Below are positions 16,301-22,832 of a stretch of DNA of 28,681 nt, one piece after another (position 1 is the stretch's first letter; every line of letters starts with the position of its first letter). Both the position numbers and the translations under genes were made by a program. This stretch comes from JAISGQ01 sp045604945 (GTDB lineage Bacteria; Bacillota; Clostridia; Oscillospirales; Acutalibacteraceae), in the NCBI GenBank assembly GCA_045604945.1, contig JAZUPA010000080.1, positions 1-28,681 on the forward strand. The letters are read 5' to 3'. The notes below the pieces were generated by a model. The model was not told the origin of the DNA. It did not search any database and worked only from the letters and a program-made list of their open reading frames with translations.

Positions 16301-18063
16301 GCGCAGAAGGCACCGAAATATGCAAGAACTGCATCTACATCATCGAGGACAGTCAGCTTGACCTTGGACTTATCAGTGCAGTCGAGCGCAACATCAGGAG
16401 AATCTTTGCAATAATCGAAGATTACCTTGACTGGAACGCCGATGCAATTGAGAAGAGTCTCAATCCTCCCCCGCCTCCTCCCCCCACAGTCACCTTCGGC
16501 GGCGACGGCGAAGACGGCGACGGCAAAAAGAAAAAGGGCGGATTCTTCAGAAGAATCTGGGAGAAGATCAAGGGCTTCTTTGCAAGAATATTTGCATGGT
16601 TCAAGAAACTCTTCAGCAAGCTCTTCAAGAGAAAGAAGAAGGATAAGGCTCCCGAGGGCGAGAATGAAGGGGGCGTACCTGCAGAGGGCGAAAATGAAGG
16701 CGGCACCGGAAACGGTACCGAAGACGGCGCCGAAGACGGCACTGCAGAGGACGCCGATGAGGGCGAAAACACTGAGTTTACAAAGGAAAAACCTGAGGGC
16801 GAAAATACAGACAGTAATAATTCCGAAGGAGATAACTCAGAGGATAACTCAGAAGAAGCCGAAGAGGAAGAAAATTCCGAAAGTACCGAAGAAGCTGAGG
16901 CTTCTGACAAGCCCGAAGAGACCGACAAGTCCGAAGAGACCGAGGATTCCGAGGAGCCTGAAGAGGGCGAGGATTCTGCGGAAGATGCAAATCCCTCCAT
17001 GCTCGGCAGCATGAGCGCCTTCGCTCAGTCAGATGATGATTCTGAGGGCGGCGAGGTGGTTGTTACCGAAGGGGAGGACGGCATTACCTACGTCATCGAA
17101 GAGGACGATGCCGAAAAGCCCGGCGAAGCAGGCGGAATCAGCGTTGAAAGAAAGCCCTACCATGAGCGCTATTATCTGCTTTACGGTCATAAGAGCATAC
17201 TCGAGGAGCTTGACATCAAGGGCGTCAGCGAGTACATCAGAGCTATAGGCTTCGGTGCAAATCACCTCAAGCAGGCACGAGAAGGAAAGAGGACTGCCGA
17301 ATATATCGAGCAGACCTACAAGCCTGACCAGCCCGGCGTCAGATACTGCGACTTCTGCGGCTGCGAAATCATGGGTGTCGAATATGAGACCCTTGCAGAC
17401 GGCCGCGAAAGATGCACCGACTGCGGAAAGACTGCCATCAAGACAGGCAAGGATTTCTGCAAGCTCTTTGAGGAAGTCAAGAGAAACATGGAGTCCTTCT
17501 ACAATATCCGCATCAATGTGGGCATCCGCGTTGAGATGGTAAACACCAAGAAGCTCCAGAAGCGCATGGGCAAAGCCTTTGTCCCCACACCCAGATATGA
17601 CCCGAGAGTTATCGGTCTTGCAATCCACGACAGGAACGGCTACACCCTCCTGATTGAAAACGGTTCACCCCGTATGGCTTCAATGCTGACCATGGCTCAC
17701 GAGCTGACCCATATCTGGCAGTACATCAGCTGGGACAGAGATAAGATAATCAAGACCTACGGCAAGGATATGAGGCTTGATATCTACGAGGGAATGGCGG
17801 AATGGGCGCAGATCCAGTACGCCTACCTTATCAACGAGCCTGCCCACGCAAAGCGTGAGGAGATTCTCACCGCACGGCGCGACGATGAATACGGTCACGG
17901 CTTCATAAGATACCGCGAGAATTATCCTCTCTGCACAGGTACAGTGCTTACCGGCGACAATCCCTTCAGACATCCTGAAATGCCGCTGGATAAGAAATAC
18001 TGCGGACCTATAACCCCCGTCAGTGACGAACAGCCCGAGCCGGAAGAAGGCAGCGAGGGCTGA
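13345..18063 (+). CDS. Giant membrane protein: helicase-like core plus DA1-like peptidase
   Basis: A 1572-residue multidomain protein. Hydrophobic segments at about 8-25, 38-62, 112-130 and 180-225 anchor the N-terminus. Residues about 340-1035 resemble, by eye, MrfA/DUF1998-type SF2 helicases (ILTRSDVF..., VGYCVIIEPSKL at motif II, HIYQKYLPGQ, CKNCIYIIEDSQLDLG), but Walker A is absent and DEAH is changed, so ATPase activity is unlikely. Then come a Pro run, a cationic amphipathic segment (about 1062-1100), an acidic Glu/Asp-rich linker, a CDFCGCE...CTDCGK zinc ribbon (about 1335-1360) and a zinc peptidase domain with HELTH (1452-1456) and EGMAEW (1482-1487), then DEYGHGFIRYR. The zinc ribbon plus peptidase match the layout of plant DA1 and its bacterial relatives. 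The peptidase call is strong; the helicase-like call is tentative. Confidence 0.75.
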   Translation: MNEIFSNLFKQILMLLPFILLALGLVKNNLQKPQRSKQFIMPVAALVFSIAVMFALNPIAEMILDLLYQIPEWIKDIADGLRDVKWLPDAIVPWLDKAEKYVRDLLADINVPFWVFFIANSLILLVYTILKKIALGIIKGVVKDDGKIHLRIAEVFYEFFPERNVWTVKDSYGEARSYLKVFYFGSLALSCILMLVSAHFYKTGLLRALYYPVFGVMIVGELWFYLDGVTRKEYSENIIGEDEEAYKTVNYSLMRKVLRGKFGDKLLAENTDVNDSPASDLTDEELVMELEKDEDRKIQCFAAYVKALSAAGFPLDHNYVRSTIDLLNEKSVLFNNPFYRDLIPYAFYPMNRVLLSHRKVLVVLGRHGIEEDIEQWIADGVDAVTNIPSMWSVGCLGKCQDAPDIGILTRSDVFNLELHDKYNDFFSDVGYCVIIEPSKLITTAQIGLNIIAKRCSDNGEKVIGYCMCDKNCDGLVDSISHILMTSITEVSATKHPFGTVSYMCWETDEEHLQHRIVPNISRYLGIGTELSLVALKNQIGNTRWYGGEAFPVTDIGWIGNQYYYDLMKYAGLPASQDVMSERIRLYADMWSAKTETNSYITVEDEASNMFEVLRDFSTRAKEQGFINIISSEYLLKDYMADNASIFETDAKAIPYIVADSVRTARNTVMKLLLMMTHRPVSEETLTKELSLVGIKVRNLREQLWHEIYKCYSNMNDVAALPENYEKAVKLTKNRPIVIGGDKYYEHILIIEDRFNFKRGAMETTYSIRDRNFIEHCVSALQSAGYVAEDEKGEKYYLGAELRGHIYQKYLPGQFFTFNGKYYEMQYLTADGQVLVRRAADHINGRPTYRQKRHYSISGVKSSERIGSRQNIEGMKVIREYADVSVTTPGYYLMARHNDFRTTKFVEFEGEKTGVPVREYHNKEILRIELPAKDGKLTDKVRYTITLLFNEVFKTIFAENQAYIVAVTDESFLREDMEFRPLAYSIGAEGTEICKNCIYIIEDSQLDLGLISAVERNIRRIFAIIEDYLDWNADAIEKSLNPPPPPPPTVTFGGDGEDGDGKKKKGGFFRRIWEKIKGFFARIFAWFKKLFSKLFKRKKKDKAPEGENEGGVPAEGENEGGTGNGTEDGAEDGTAEDADEGENTEFTKEKPEGENTDSNNSEGDNSEDNSEEAEEEENSESTEEAEASDKPEETDKSEETEDSEEPEEGEDSAEDANPSMLGSMSAFAQSDDDSEGGEVVVTEGEDGITYVIEEDDAEKPGEAGGISVERKPYHERYYLLYGHKSILEELDIKGVSEYIRAIGFGANHLKQAREGKRTAEYIEQTYKPDQPGVRYCDFCGCEIMGVEYETLADGRERCTDCGKTAIKTGKDFCKLFEEVKRNMESFYNIRINVGIRVEMVNTKKLQKRMGKAFVPTPRYDPRVIGLAIHDRNGYTLLIENGSPRMASMLTMAHELTHIWQYISWDRDKIIKTYGKDMRLDIYEGMAEWAQIQYAYLINEPAHAKREEILTARRDDEYGHGFIRYRENYPLCTGTVLTGDNPFRHPEMPLDKKYCGPITPVSDEQPEPEEGSEG
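16528..17060 (+). other. Cationic amphipathic segment followed by acidic low-complexity linker
   Basis: Within the giant protein, 16528-16644 encodes a run of about 38 residues alternating Phe/Trp/Ile with Lys/Arg. The next 400 bases encode a Glu/Asp/Ser/Gly-rich acidic linker with imperfect EGENEGG, EDGAEDG and EETDKSEETEDSEE repeats. A proline run (PPPPPPP) lies just upstream at about 16467-16490. The composition suggests a disordered hinge separating the membrane/core part from the peptidase. Confidence 0.8.
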
Positions 18064-18091
18064 CGGCACATCAACGCATGATCCATGAAAG

Positions 18092-18124
18092 ACGCCCCGG
18101 GGCATAATAAAAGCCCCGGGGCGT
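18092..18124 (+). terminator. Strong hairpin between the giant protein and channel genes
   Basis: ACGCCCCGGGGC and GCCCCGGGGCGT pair over 12 bp with a 9-base A-rich loop. No T-tract directly follows (AAATCAGACTATATTTTC), so it is either a partial terminator or an RNA-stability element. No separate promoter is seen before the channel gene, which suggests read-through. Confidence 0.6.
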
Positions 18125-18155
18125 AAATCAGACTATATTTTCAAGGGGTATTGAT

Positions 18156-20249
18156 ATGATAAAGAAAATCAGGGAACGACTGAGTGTGTTTGTGGTTAAA
18201 AACCCCACAATGTCAATTCTTATTGCCATACTTATCCTGAACATTCTGCTTTTTGTGCTTTCGGCACTGCTTATATCCGCCCTTGCACCCAGCTCTCTTG
18301 AAGACAAGGGTTTCTGGGCATCCATCTACTATACGGTATGCATGGTGCTGGATGCAGGCTGCATTGAAGCGGTTGTTGAGGATATAGGCAATACCAATGT
18401 ATGGCTTATTATTGTATGTATACTGACTGTTCTTGTCGGTATGATAACCTTTACCGGTGCGGTAATCGGTTATGTTACCAACTACATTTCAAGCTTTATT
18501 GAGAATTCAAAATCCGGTGCAAGGTCGCTGGTGGTATCGGGACATACCGTTATCCTCAACTGGAATAACAGAGCTTCCGAGATTATCAATGACCTGCTTT
18601 ACAGCGGACACAGAGAGACCATCGTTGTGCTGGTGAGCGAAAACTCCGCCGCAGTGGAAAGGGAGATTTCCGACAGAATCTCCGACACACTCAAGCGCGA
18701 GCAGAAGGCTCTTGACGAAGCATGCGAAGGCATGAGCTTTTTTGCAGGGCTCAGATACAGACACCTTAACAAAGTAAGAAACCGCCTCACTGTTATAGTC
18801 AGAGAGGGCGATACATATTCCACCAAGCAGCTTAACGATATTTCCCTTGCTCAGGCTGCAACGGTTATAATTCTGGGTAAGGACATCCAGAATTCCATGT
18901 GCAAGTATGATTACGCAGAGCGCAGGGAAAAGCTGGGAAAGGGAAATGCCAACACCATAAAGACCCTTGTGCAGGTTGCGGAAATGACCTCCGATGTTGA
19001 TTCTGCAGATGACCAGGTCATTATTGTTGAAACCGAAGACGAATGGACAATGAAGCTGGTGGACGGCATAATCGAGCACAAGGAAAGGCTCGGCAAGTGC
19101 AATATTGTCACCGTTCCTGTCAATGTAATGCTGGGTGAGCTGCTTTCACAGTTCTCCATCATGCCTGAGCTGAACGCTGTCTACAGCGAGCTTTTCTCAA
19201 ACAAGGGCGCAGAATTTTTCTGTGTTGAGCATAGCGGCTCAATGGATGAAAACCAGGTGGTCAGCGAGTATCTCAGAACCCACACAGGGGCAATCCCCAT
19301 GACTGTAATGGAGACCAAGACAGGCCCGAATATGTTCTTTATCAGCGATGACGAGAGAAATATCACCGTCACCGATGAGCCTGCGGCTTCCTCCTACAGT
19401 GTCAGGCTCAAAAAGGACTACTGGATGGAGCAGAAGAATGTTATCATCCTCGGTCACAACAGCAAGTGCGCCAATATAATGAACGGCTTCAATTCCTTTG
19501 CGTCAGAATGGAACACAAAGGACGGCAGACCGATACTCAATATCATCGTTATCGATGACAAAAAGAATCTCGAAAGACTCAATTACTATAAGGAATATCC
19601 TTATGTCAACAGAATCATCGAGGCGGATATCTACGATGATGAGCTGATAATCAACGCAATCAACGAGTTTGTTGACAGCAACGAACAGGATACCAGTGTG
19701 CTTATCCTTTCCGATGACTCAGCGGCTGCAGAGGATATAGATTCCAACGTTCTTACCTATCTCATCTATCTCCAGAAAATCGTTGCCGCAAGAGTCAAGG
19801 CTGACCCGAACTTTGACAAGGAGCGCATAGATGTAGTTGCTGAGATACTCAACCCGAAGAACTACGATGTTGTACATAACTACAGCGTAAACAACGTAGT
19901 CATCAGCAACCGCTACATCAGTAAGATGGTCACCCAGATAAGCCGCAAGGAAGAGCTTTATGAGTTCTATAAGGACATCCTCACTTACGACGATGGCGAA
20001 GGCGAGGACTTTGCAAGCAAGGAGGTCTACATCAAGAAGGTAAGCCGTTTCTTTGAGGAGATTCCTGCCCCCTGCAATGCAGCAGAGCTTATAAGGGCTG
20101 TTTACGACGCATCCCCTGATGACAACAGGTCCATCGTCATAGGCTATGTAAAGCCCGGCGGAAATATGGTGCTGTTTGAAGGCAGACAGCAGGATATCCC
20201 CGTTGAGCTTACAAAGCGCGACAAGCTTATAATCTTCAGCAACCACTGA
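18156..20249 (+). CDS. CASTOR/POLLUX-type ion channel
   Basis: A 697-residue membrane channel. Two strong membrane helices (about 19-43 and 82-108) flank a pore-loop region whose LDAGCIEA (65-72) aligns by eye with the ADAGNHA/ADSGNHA filter of plant CASTOR and POLLUX/DMI1. A Rossmann-like RCK domain begins at SGHTVILNWNNRASEIINDLL (128-148), a segment typical of CASTOR/POLLUX relatives. A second RCK-like half begins at NVIILGHNSKCANIM (about 428-442). The C-terminal quarter contains further alpha/beta elements. Such channels conduct cations and are gated by ligands on the cytoplasmic ring; the ion and ligand here are unknown. The ATG follows AAGGGGTATTGAT. It is the last gene of the main block, ending at a strong terminator. 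Confidence 0.88.
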   Translation: MIKKIRERLSVFVVKNPTMSILIAILILNILLFVLSALLISALAPSSLEDKGFWASIYYTVCMVLDAGCIEAVVEDIGNTNVWLIIVCILTVLVGMITFTGAVIGYVTNYISSFIENSKSGARSLVVSGHTVILNWNNRASEIINDLLYSGHRETIVVLVSENSAAVEREISDRISDTLKREQKALDEACEGMSFFAGLRYRHLNKVRNRLTVIVREGDTYSTKQLNDISLAQAATVIILGKDIQNSMCKYDYAERREKLGKGNANTIKTLVQVAEMTSDVDSADDQVIIVETEDEWTMKLVDGIIEHKERLGKCNIVTVPVNVMLGELLSQFSIMPELNAVYSELFSNKGAEFFCVEHSGSMDENQVVSEYLRTHTGAIPMTVMETKTGPNMFFISDDERNITVTDEPAASSYSVRLKKDYWMEQKNVIILGHNSKCANIMNGFNSFASEWNTKDGRPILNIIVIDDKKNLERLNYYKEYPYVNRIIEADIYDDELIINAINEFVDSNEQDTSVLILSDDSAAAEDIDSNVLTYLIYLQKIVAARVKADPNFDKERIDVVAEILNPKNYDVVHNYSVNNVVISNRYISKMVTQISRKEELYEFYKDILTYDDGEGEDFASKEVYIKKVSRFFEEIPAPCNAAELIRAVYDASPDDNRSIVIGYVKPGGNMVLFEGRQQDIPVELTKRDKLIIFSNH

Positions 20250-20257
20250 TAATATCA

Positions 20258-20293
20258 GCAGCTGCAGCGGAAAACCGCTGCAGCTGCCTTTTT
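20258..20293 (+). terminator. Intrinsic terminator after the channel gene
   Basis: A perfect 13-bp stem GCAGCTGCAGCGG/CCGCTGCAGCTGC with an AAAA loop is followed by TTTTT. This closes the vWA-tubulin-channel block and lies between convergent genes. Confidence 0.92.
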
Positions 20294-20302
20294 GTTCTGC
20301 GG

Positions 20303-20707
20303 TTATTCGCTGCAGCCGAAAAGACATCTGACAAGGCAGGCGGTGCCTGTTACTGTCAGGGAAAAGAAGAAGAGCAGCACTCCCAGAAGGATAGCGCTTA
20401 AGATGCTTGTTGCCACTATGCCCACGGCAAGGAGAATCACCGAAAGCAGGATTGTTCCGAGAATTCCCGCAAGGACAGTGCCAAGGGCAGGGCAAAGGCA
20501 GCAGTTTTTGCTGCCGGAATCATACACCCCTGCAGAGAGGGTAAGGACGGCGAGATATACCGCCGCTGTACCCAGCGTTGCCCAGAGGAATGCAGGCGCC
20601 GCAGTTATTGCGCCGGTAATCTGCAGAAATACGGTAACGATACCGATTACAATGCTTGCAATGACCGCTGCCAGAGTGCAGCTGCATTTGAAATTACAGT
20701 TGAACAT
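20303..20707 (-). CDS. Small cysteine-rich four-helix membrane protein
   Basis: A 134-residue protein of unknown function. The N-terminus MFNCNFKCSC, a central KNCCLCP loop and the C-terminus ACLVRCLFGCSE give nine cysteines in three clusters of three. Four hydrophobic helices fill most of the rest. On a simple topology, the N- and C-terminal clusters lie on the same side of the membrane, and the central one lies between helices 2 and 3. A good ribosome-binding site (GGGAGGTG, nine bases before the ATG) supports it as a real gene. It is convergent with the channel gene. The cysteine clusters might bind metal or form disulfides; this is speculation. Confidence 0.75.
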   Translation of the reverse strand: MFNCNFKCSCTLAAVIASIVIGIVTVFLQITGAITAAPAFLWATLGTAAVYLAVLTLSAGVYDSGSKNCCLCPALGTVLAGILGTILLSVILLAVGIVATSILSAILLGVLLFFFSLTVTGTACLVRCLFGCSE

Positions 20708-20795
20708 ACTTGTTTTTCACCTCCCGTTTTCATAATATGCAGCTGCCCCGATGTCGGTGAGTGGGCGCTGCGGAGGGAAAACAGGGATGAAAATA

Positions 20796-20824
20796 TTGAC
20801 ACGGTATATTGCAGAGGATAAAAT
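20796..20824 (+). promoter_or_regulatory. Sigma-A-type promoter of the zinc-ribbon gene run
   Basis: TTGACA (20796-20801) and TAAAAT (20819-20824) are separated by 17 bases. The expected start near 20831 gives a leader of about 37 bases before the ATG at 20868. Confidence 0.75.
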
Positions 20825-20867
20825 AAAGTTACCATACAGTATCAATATTAAGAAAAGGATGGGCGTT

Positions 20868-21794
20868 ATGGCAAGGTTTTGCACAAAGTGCGGATATGCA
20901 CTTGATGAGAACGGCATATGTCCCCACTGCGGACATGATACCAACTCTCCCGAAATGGAAAAGCTCTGCCCTGACTGCGGCGTGCCTTTCAATGTAAACG
21001 GAATCTGTCCCCGCTGCGGAAACAGGCTTGATGATATGGAAAAAGCCGTGTCAAAGGGAGCAGATGTCAACATGATATACTCAGACGATGAGCCCACGGA
21101 GGAAGAACTGTACGACCTGATATACAAAGATTCGGGTTATGAAGAAAAGAAGCGGAAGTCGTCGGCAAAGCTCTTTACGGTGCTTGTTATTCTAGCCCTT
21201 CTCGCCGCAGGCGTGTTTTTCCTGATTGAAAATCTGCCGGGTATTCTCGACAACTTCGGGTCTTTTTCCGCCGACGGAACCGCCACAGGCACCACAACAA
21301 CAGCCAATGAAGGGGACAGCGTAAATACAGAATCAACCACTGCAGCGCCTCAGGCGGATTATCCCCCGAAATTTGATTATTACACCGCCACATCCTGCTA
21401 CGACAAGAATGAGGATAACACAAGCAGCGCCGATGATGCCTTTGACGGAAACACCGAGACCTGCTGGCAGGACGGCGTATCAGGCTATGGCGAAGGGGAA
21501 TGCCTTACCGCCTATGCATATTCAGACCAGCTTGTTTATTCCGTAACCGTATACAACGGCTATCAGAAAACCCATGTTTCAACCAAATACTATAAGTACA
21601 ACTCCAGGATAAAGGAGTTTACGGTTTATTACGATGGCGGCAGTGAGACCTTTGTGCTGGAGGATACAAAAGCACCTCAGACCTTTGTTTTCTCCTCCCC
21701 CATCATCACCGACTACATAACCATTGAGATAAATTCGGTATATAAGGGCAGCAAATATAAGGATACCTGCCTTACCGATATAATCTTCAGCTGA
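20868..21794 (+). CDS. Double zinc-ribbon membrane protein with discoidin-like domain
   Basis: A 308-residue protein. Two short zinc ribbons open it: CTKCGYALDENGICPHCG (5-22) and CPDCGVPFNVNGICPRCG. An acidic linker and a KKRK stop then precede one membrane helix (about 103-123). After a Thr-rich linker, the outer domain (about 165-308) contains AFDGNTETCWQDGVSGYGEGE, a NGYQK motif and a final TCLTDIIF strand. This matches the galactose-binding/discoidin fold and resembles the NADase-type glycan-binding domain. It would place zinc ribbons inside the cell and a possible sugar-binding domain outside. The ATG at 20868 is preferred over upstream in-frame starts because it begins the zinc ribbon and lies about 40 bases after the promoter. 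Confidence 0.82.
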   Translation: MARFCTKCGYALDENGICPHCGHDTNSPEMEKLCPDCGVPFNVNGICPRCGNRLDDMEKAVSKGADVNMIYSDDEPTEEELYDLIYKDSGYEEKKRKSSAKLFTVLVILALLAAGVFFLIENLPGILDNFGSFSADGTATGTTTTANEGDSVNTESTTAAPQADYPPKFDYYTATSCYDKNEDNTSSADDAFDGNTETCWQDGVSGYGEGECLTAYAYSDQLVYSVTVYNGYQKTHVSTKYYKYNSRIKEFTVYYDGGSETFVLEDTKAPQTFVFSSPIITDYITIEINSVYKGSKYKDTCLTDIIFS

Positions 21795-21806
21795 CCGTGT
21801 TCAGAA

Positions 21807-21827
21807 CATGGAAGCCTTGCTTCCGTG
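21807..21827 (+). other. Small intergenic hairpin
   Basis: CATGGAAGC/GCTTCCGTG with a CTT loop, nine pairs including one G-T wobble, lies between two genes of the run. No T-tract follows at once, so it is probably not a full terminator. Confidence 0.35.
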
Positions 21828-21859
21828 ATAAAAATACAATTTTGCTAAGGAGGATCATT

Positions 21860-22795
21860 GTGAGCGATATTTGCAAGAATGACGGAACCTATTTCAACCA
21901 GTGGGGTGTTTGTGAGACCTGCGGAAACACCCGCGAAAAACAGGATGCAGCAGAAGCTGCCCCTGCACAGAAATTCTGCATGAAGTGCGGCGCACCGCTT
22001 AACGGTGCAAAATTCTGCGCTGCCTGCGGAACCGCTGCAGGAAAGAAGGGAACTCCTGCAAAGCCGAAAATTGATGTTAAGGCAGTTATTAAGGATGCCT
22101 TTGAGCACATCAGAGCATTTTTCACCGCAAACCCCTTCTCCGCAGTCAGAAATGCTGCCCTCAGCGTCAATCCCATCTGGATGGCAATGGGTGTTATAGT
22201 GTGTCTGCTGGCAACTCTCGGATTCTTCTCAGGCTGCAACTACACCGTTTATGCAGCAGGCGAAGAGCGCATCAACCTTATTTATATGATTTCGGTGCTT
22301 GTTCTGGGAATATCTGAGATATCGGGTATGATGAACATTGAGTCCATGATGAGCATGAACGGACTTGGCGGCGAGGAAATGGTTGACAGGATCGAAAAGA
22401 TGGGCAAGACAGTGGGAAATCCCGTTGCCCTGGTATTTATCCTCCTGCTTCTCATGATTGTTGTTTTCTTTGCAGGCGCTGTTCTGGTAAAGCTTTTCTT
22501 TATGATCACAAGAAAAAAGGTGACCTGGACAAAGAGCTTCAATGTCTATTCCGTATCCCTTCTCCCCTTTGCCCTTGCCTGTGCAGCAGCATTCATTGCA
22601 GGCTTCATGAGCCCTGCCATTGCAATTGCACTGCTCCTTCTCGGCGGACTTTTCCATTTCATCTATCTGTATTTCGGCATCCAGAAGGCAGCTCCCTATG
22701 AAAAATCCCCCTTCTGGCTCTATTCTCTGCTGGTAACAGCTCAGTGCATTGTTACCTATCTGGTGGTATTGCTGTTCTTCGCTGTTTTCTGCTGA
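21860..22795 (+). CDS. Zinc-ribbon plus Yip1-like multi-helix membrane protein
   Basis: A 311-residue protein starting at GTG 21860, which has an AAGGAGG site six to seven bases upstream; upstream in-frame codons lack one. The N-terminus has a CETC pair (18-21) and a zinc ribbon CMKCGAP...KFCAACG (about 40-57). A helical linker leads to about five membrane helices from residue 107 on, arranged like Yip1-domain proteins. A Met-rich stretch (MMNIESMMSMNGLGGEEM) lies in a loop. Bacterial Yip1-like proteins are poorly understood, and a role in membrane organisation is only a family-level guess. It follows the previous gene by 65 bases and precedes a similar membrane gene, probably in one transcript. 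Confidence 0.75.
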   Translation: MSDICKNDGTYFNQWGVCETCGNTREKQDAAEAAPAQKFCMKCGAPLNGAKFCAACGTAAGKKGTPAKPKIDVKAVIKDAFEHIRAFFTANPFSAVRNAALSVNPIWMAMGVIVCLLATLGFFSGCNYTVYAAGEERINLIYMISVLVLGISEISGMMNIESMMSMNGLGGEEMVDRIEKMGKTVGNPVALVFILLLLMIVVFFAGAVLVKLFFMITRKKVTWTKSFNVYSVSLLPFALACAAAFIAGFMSPAIAIALLLLGGLFHFIYLYFGIQKAAPYEKSPFWLYSLLVTAQCIVTYLVVLLFFAVFC

Positions 22796-22832
22796 TGGAC
22801 CTCAGGCAGAATCATCAGAAAGGAGAAACGAT

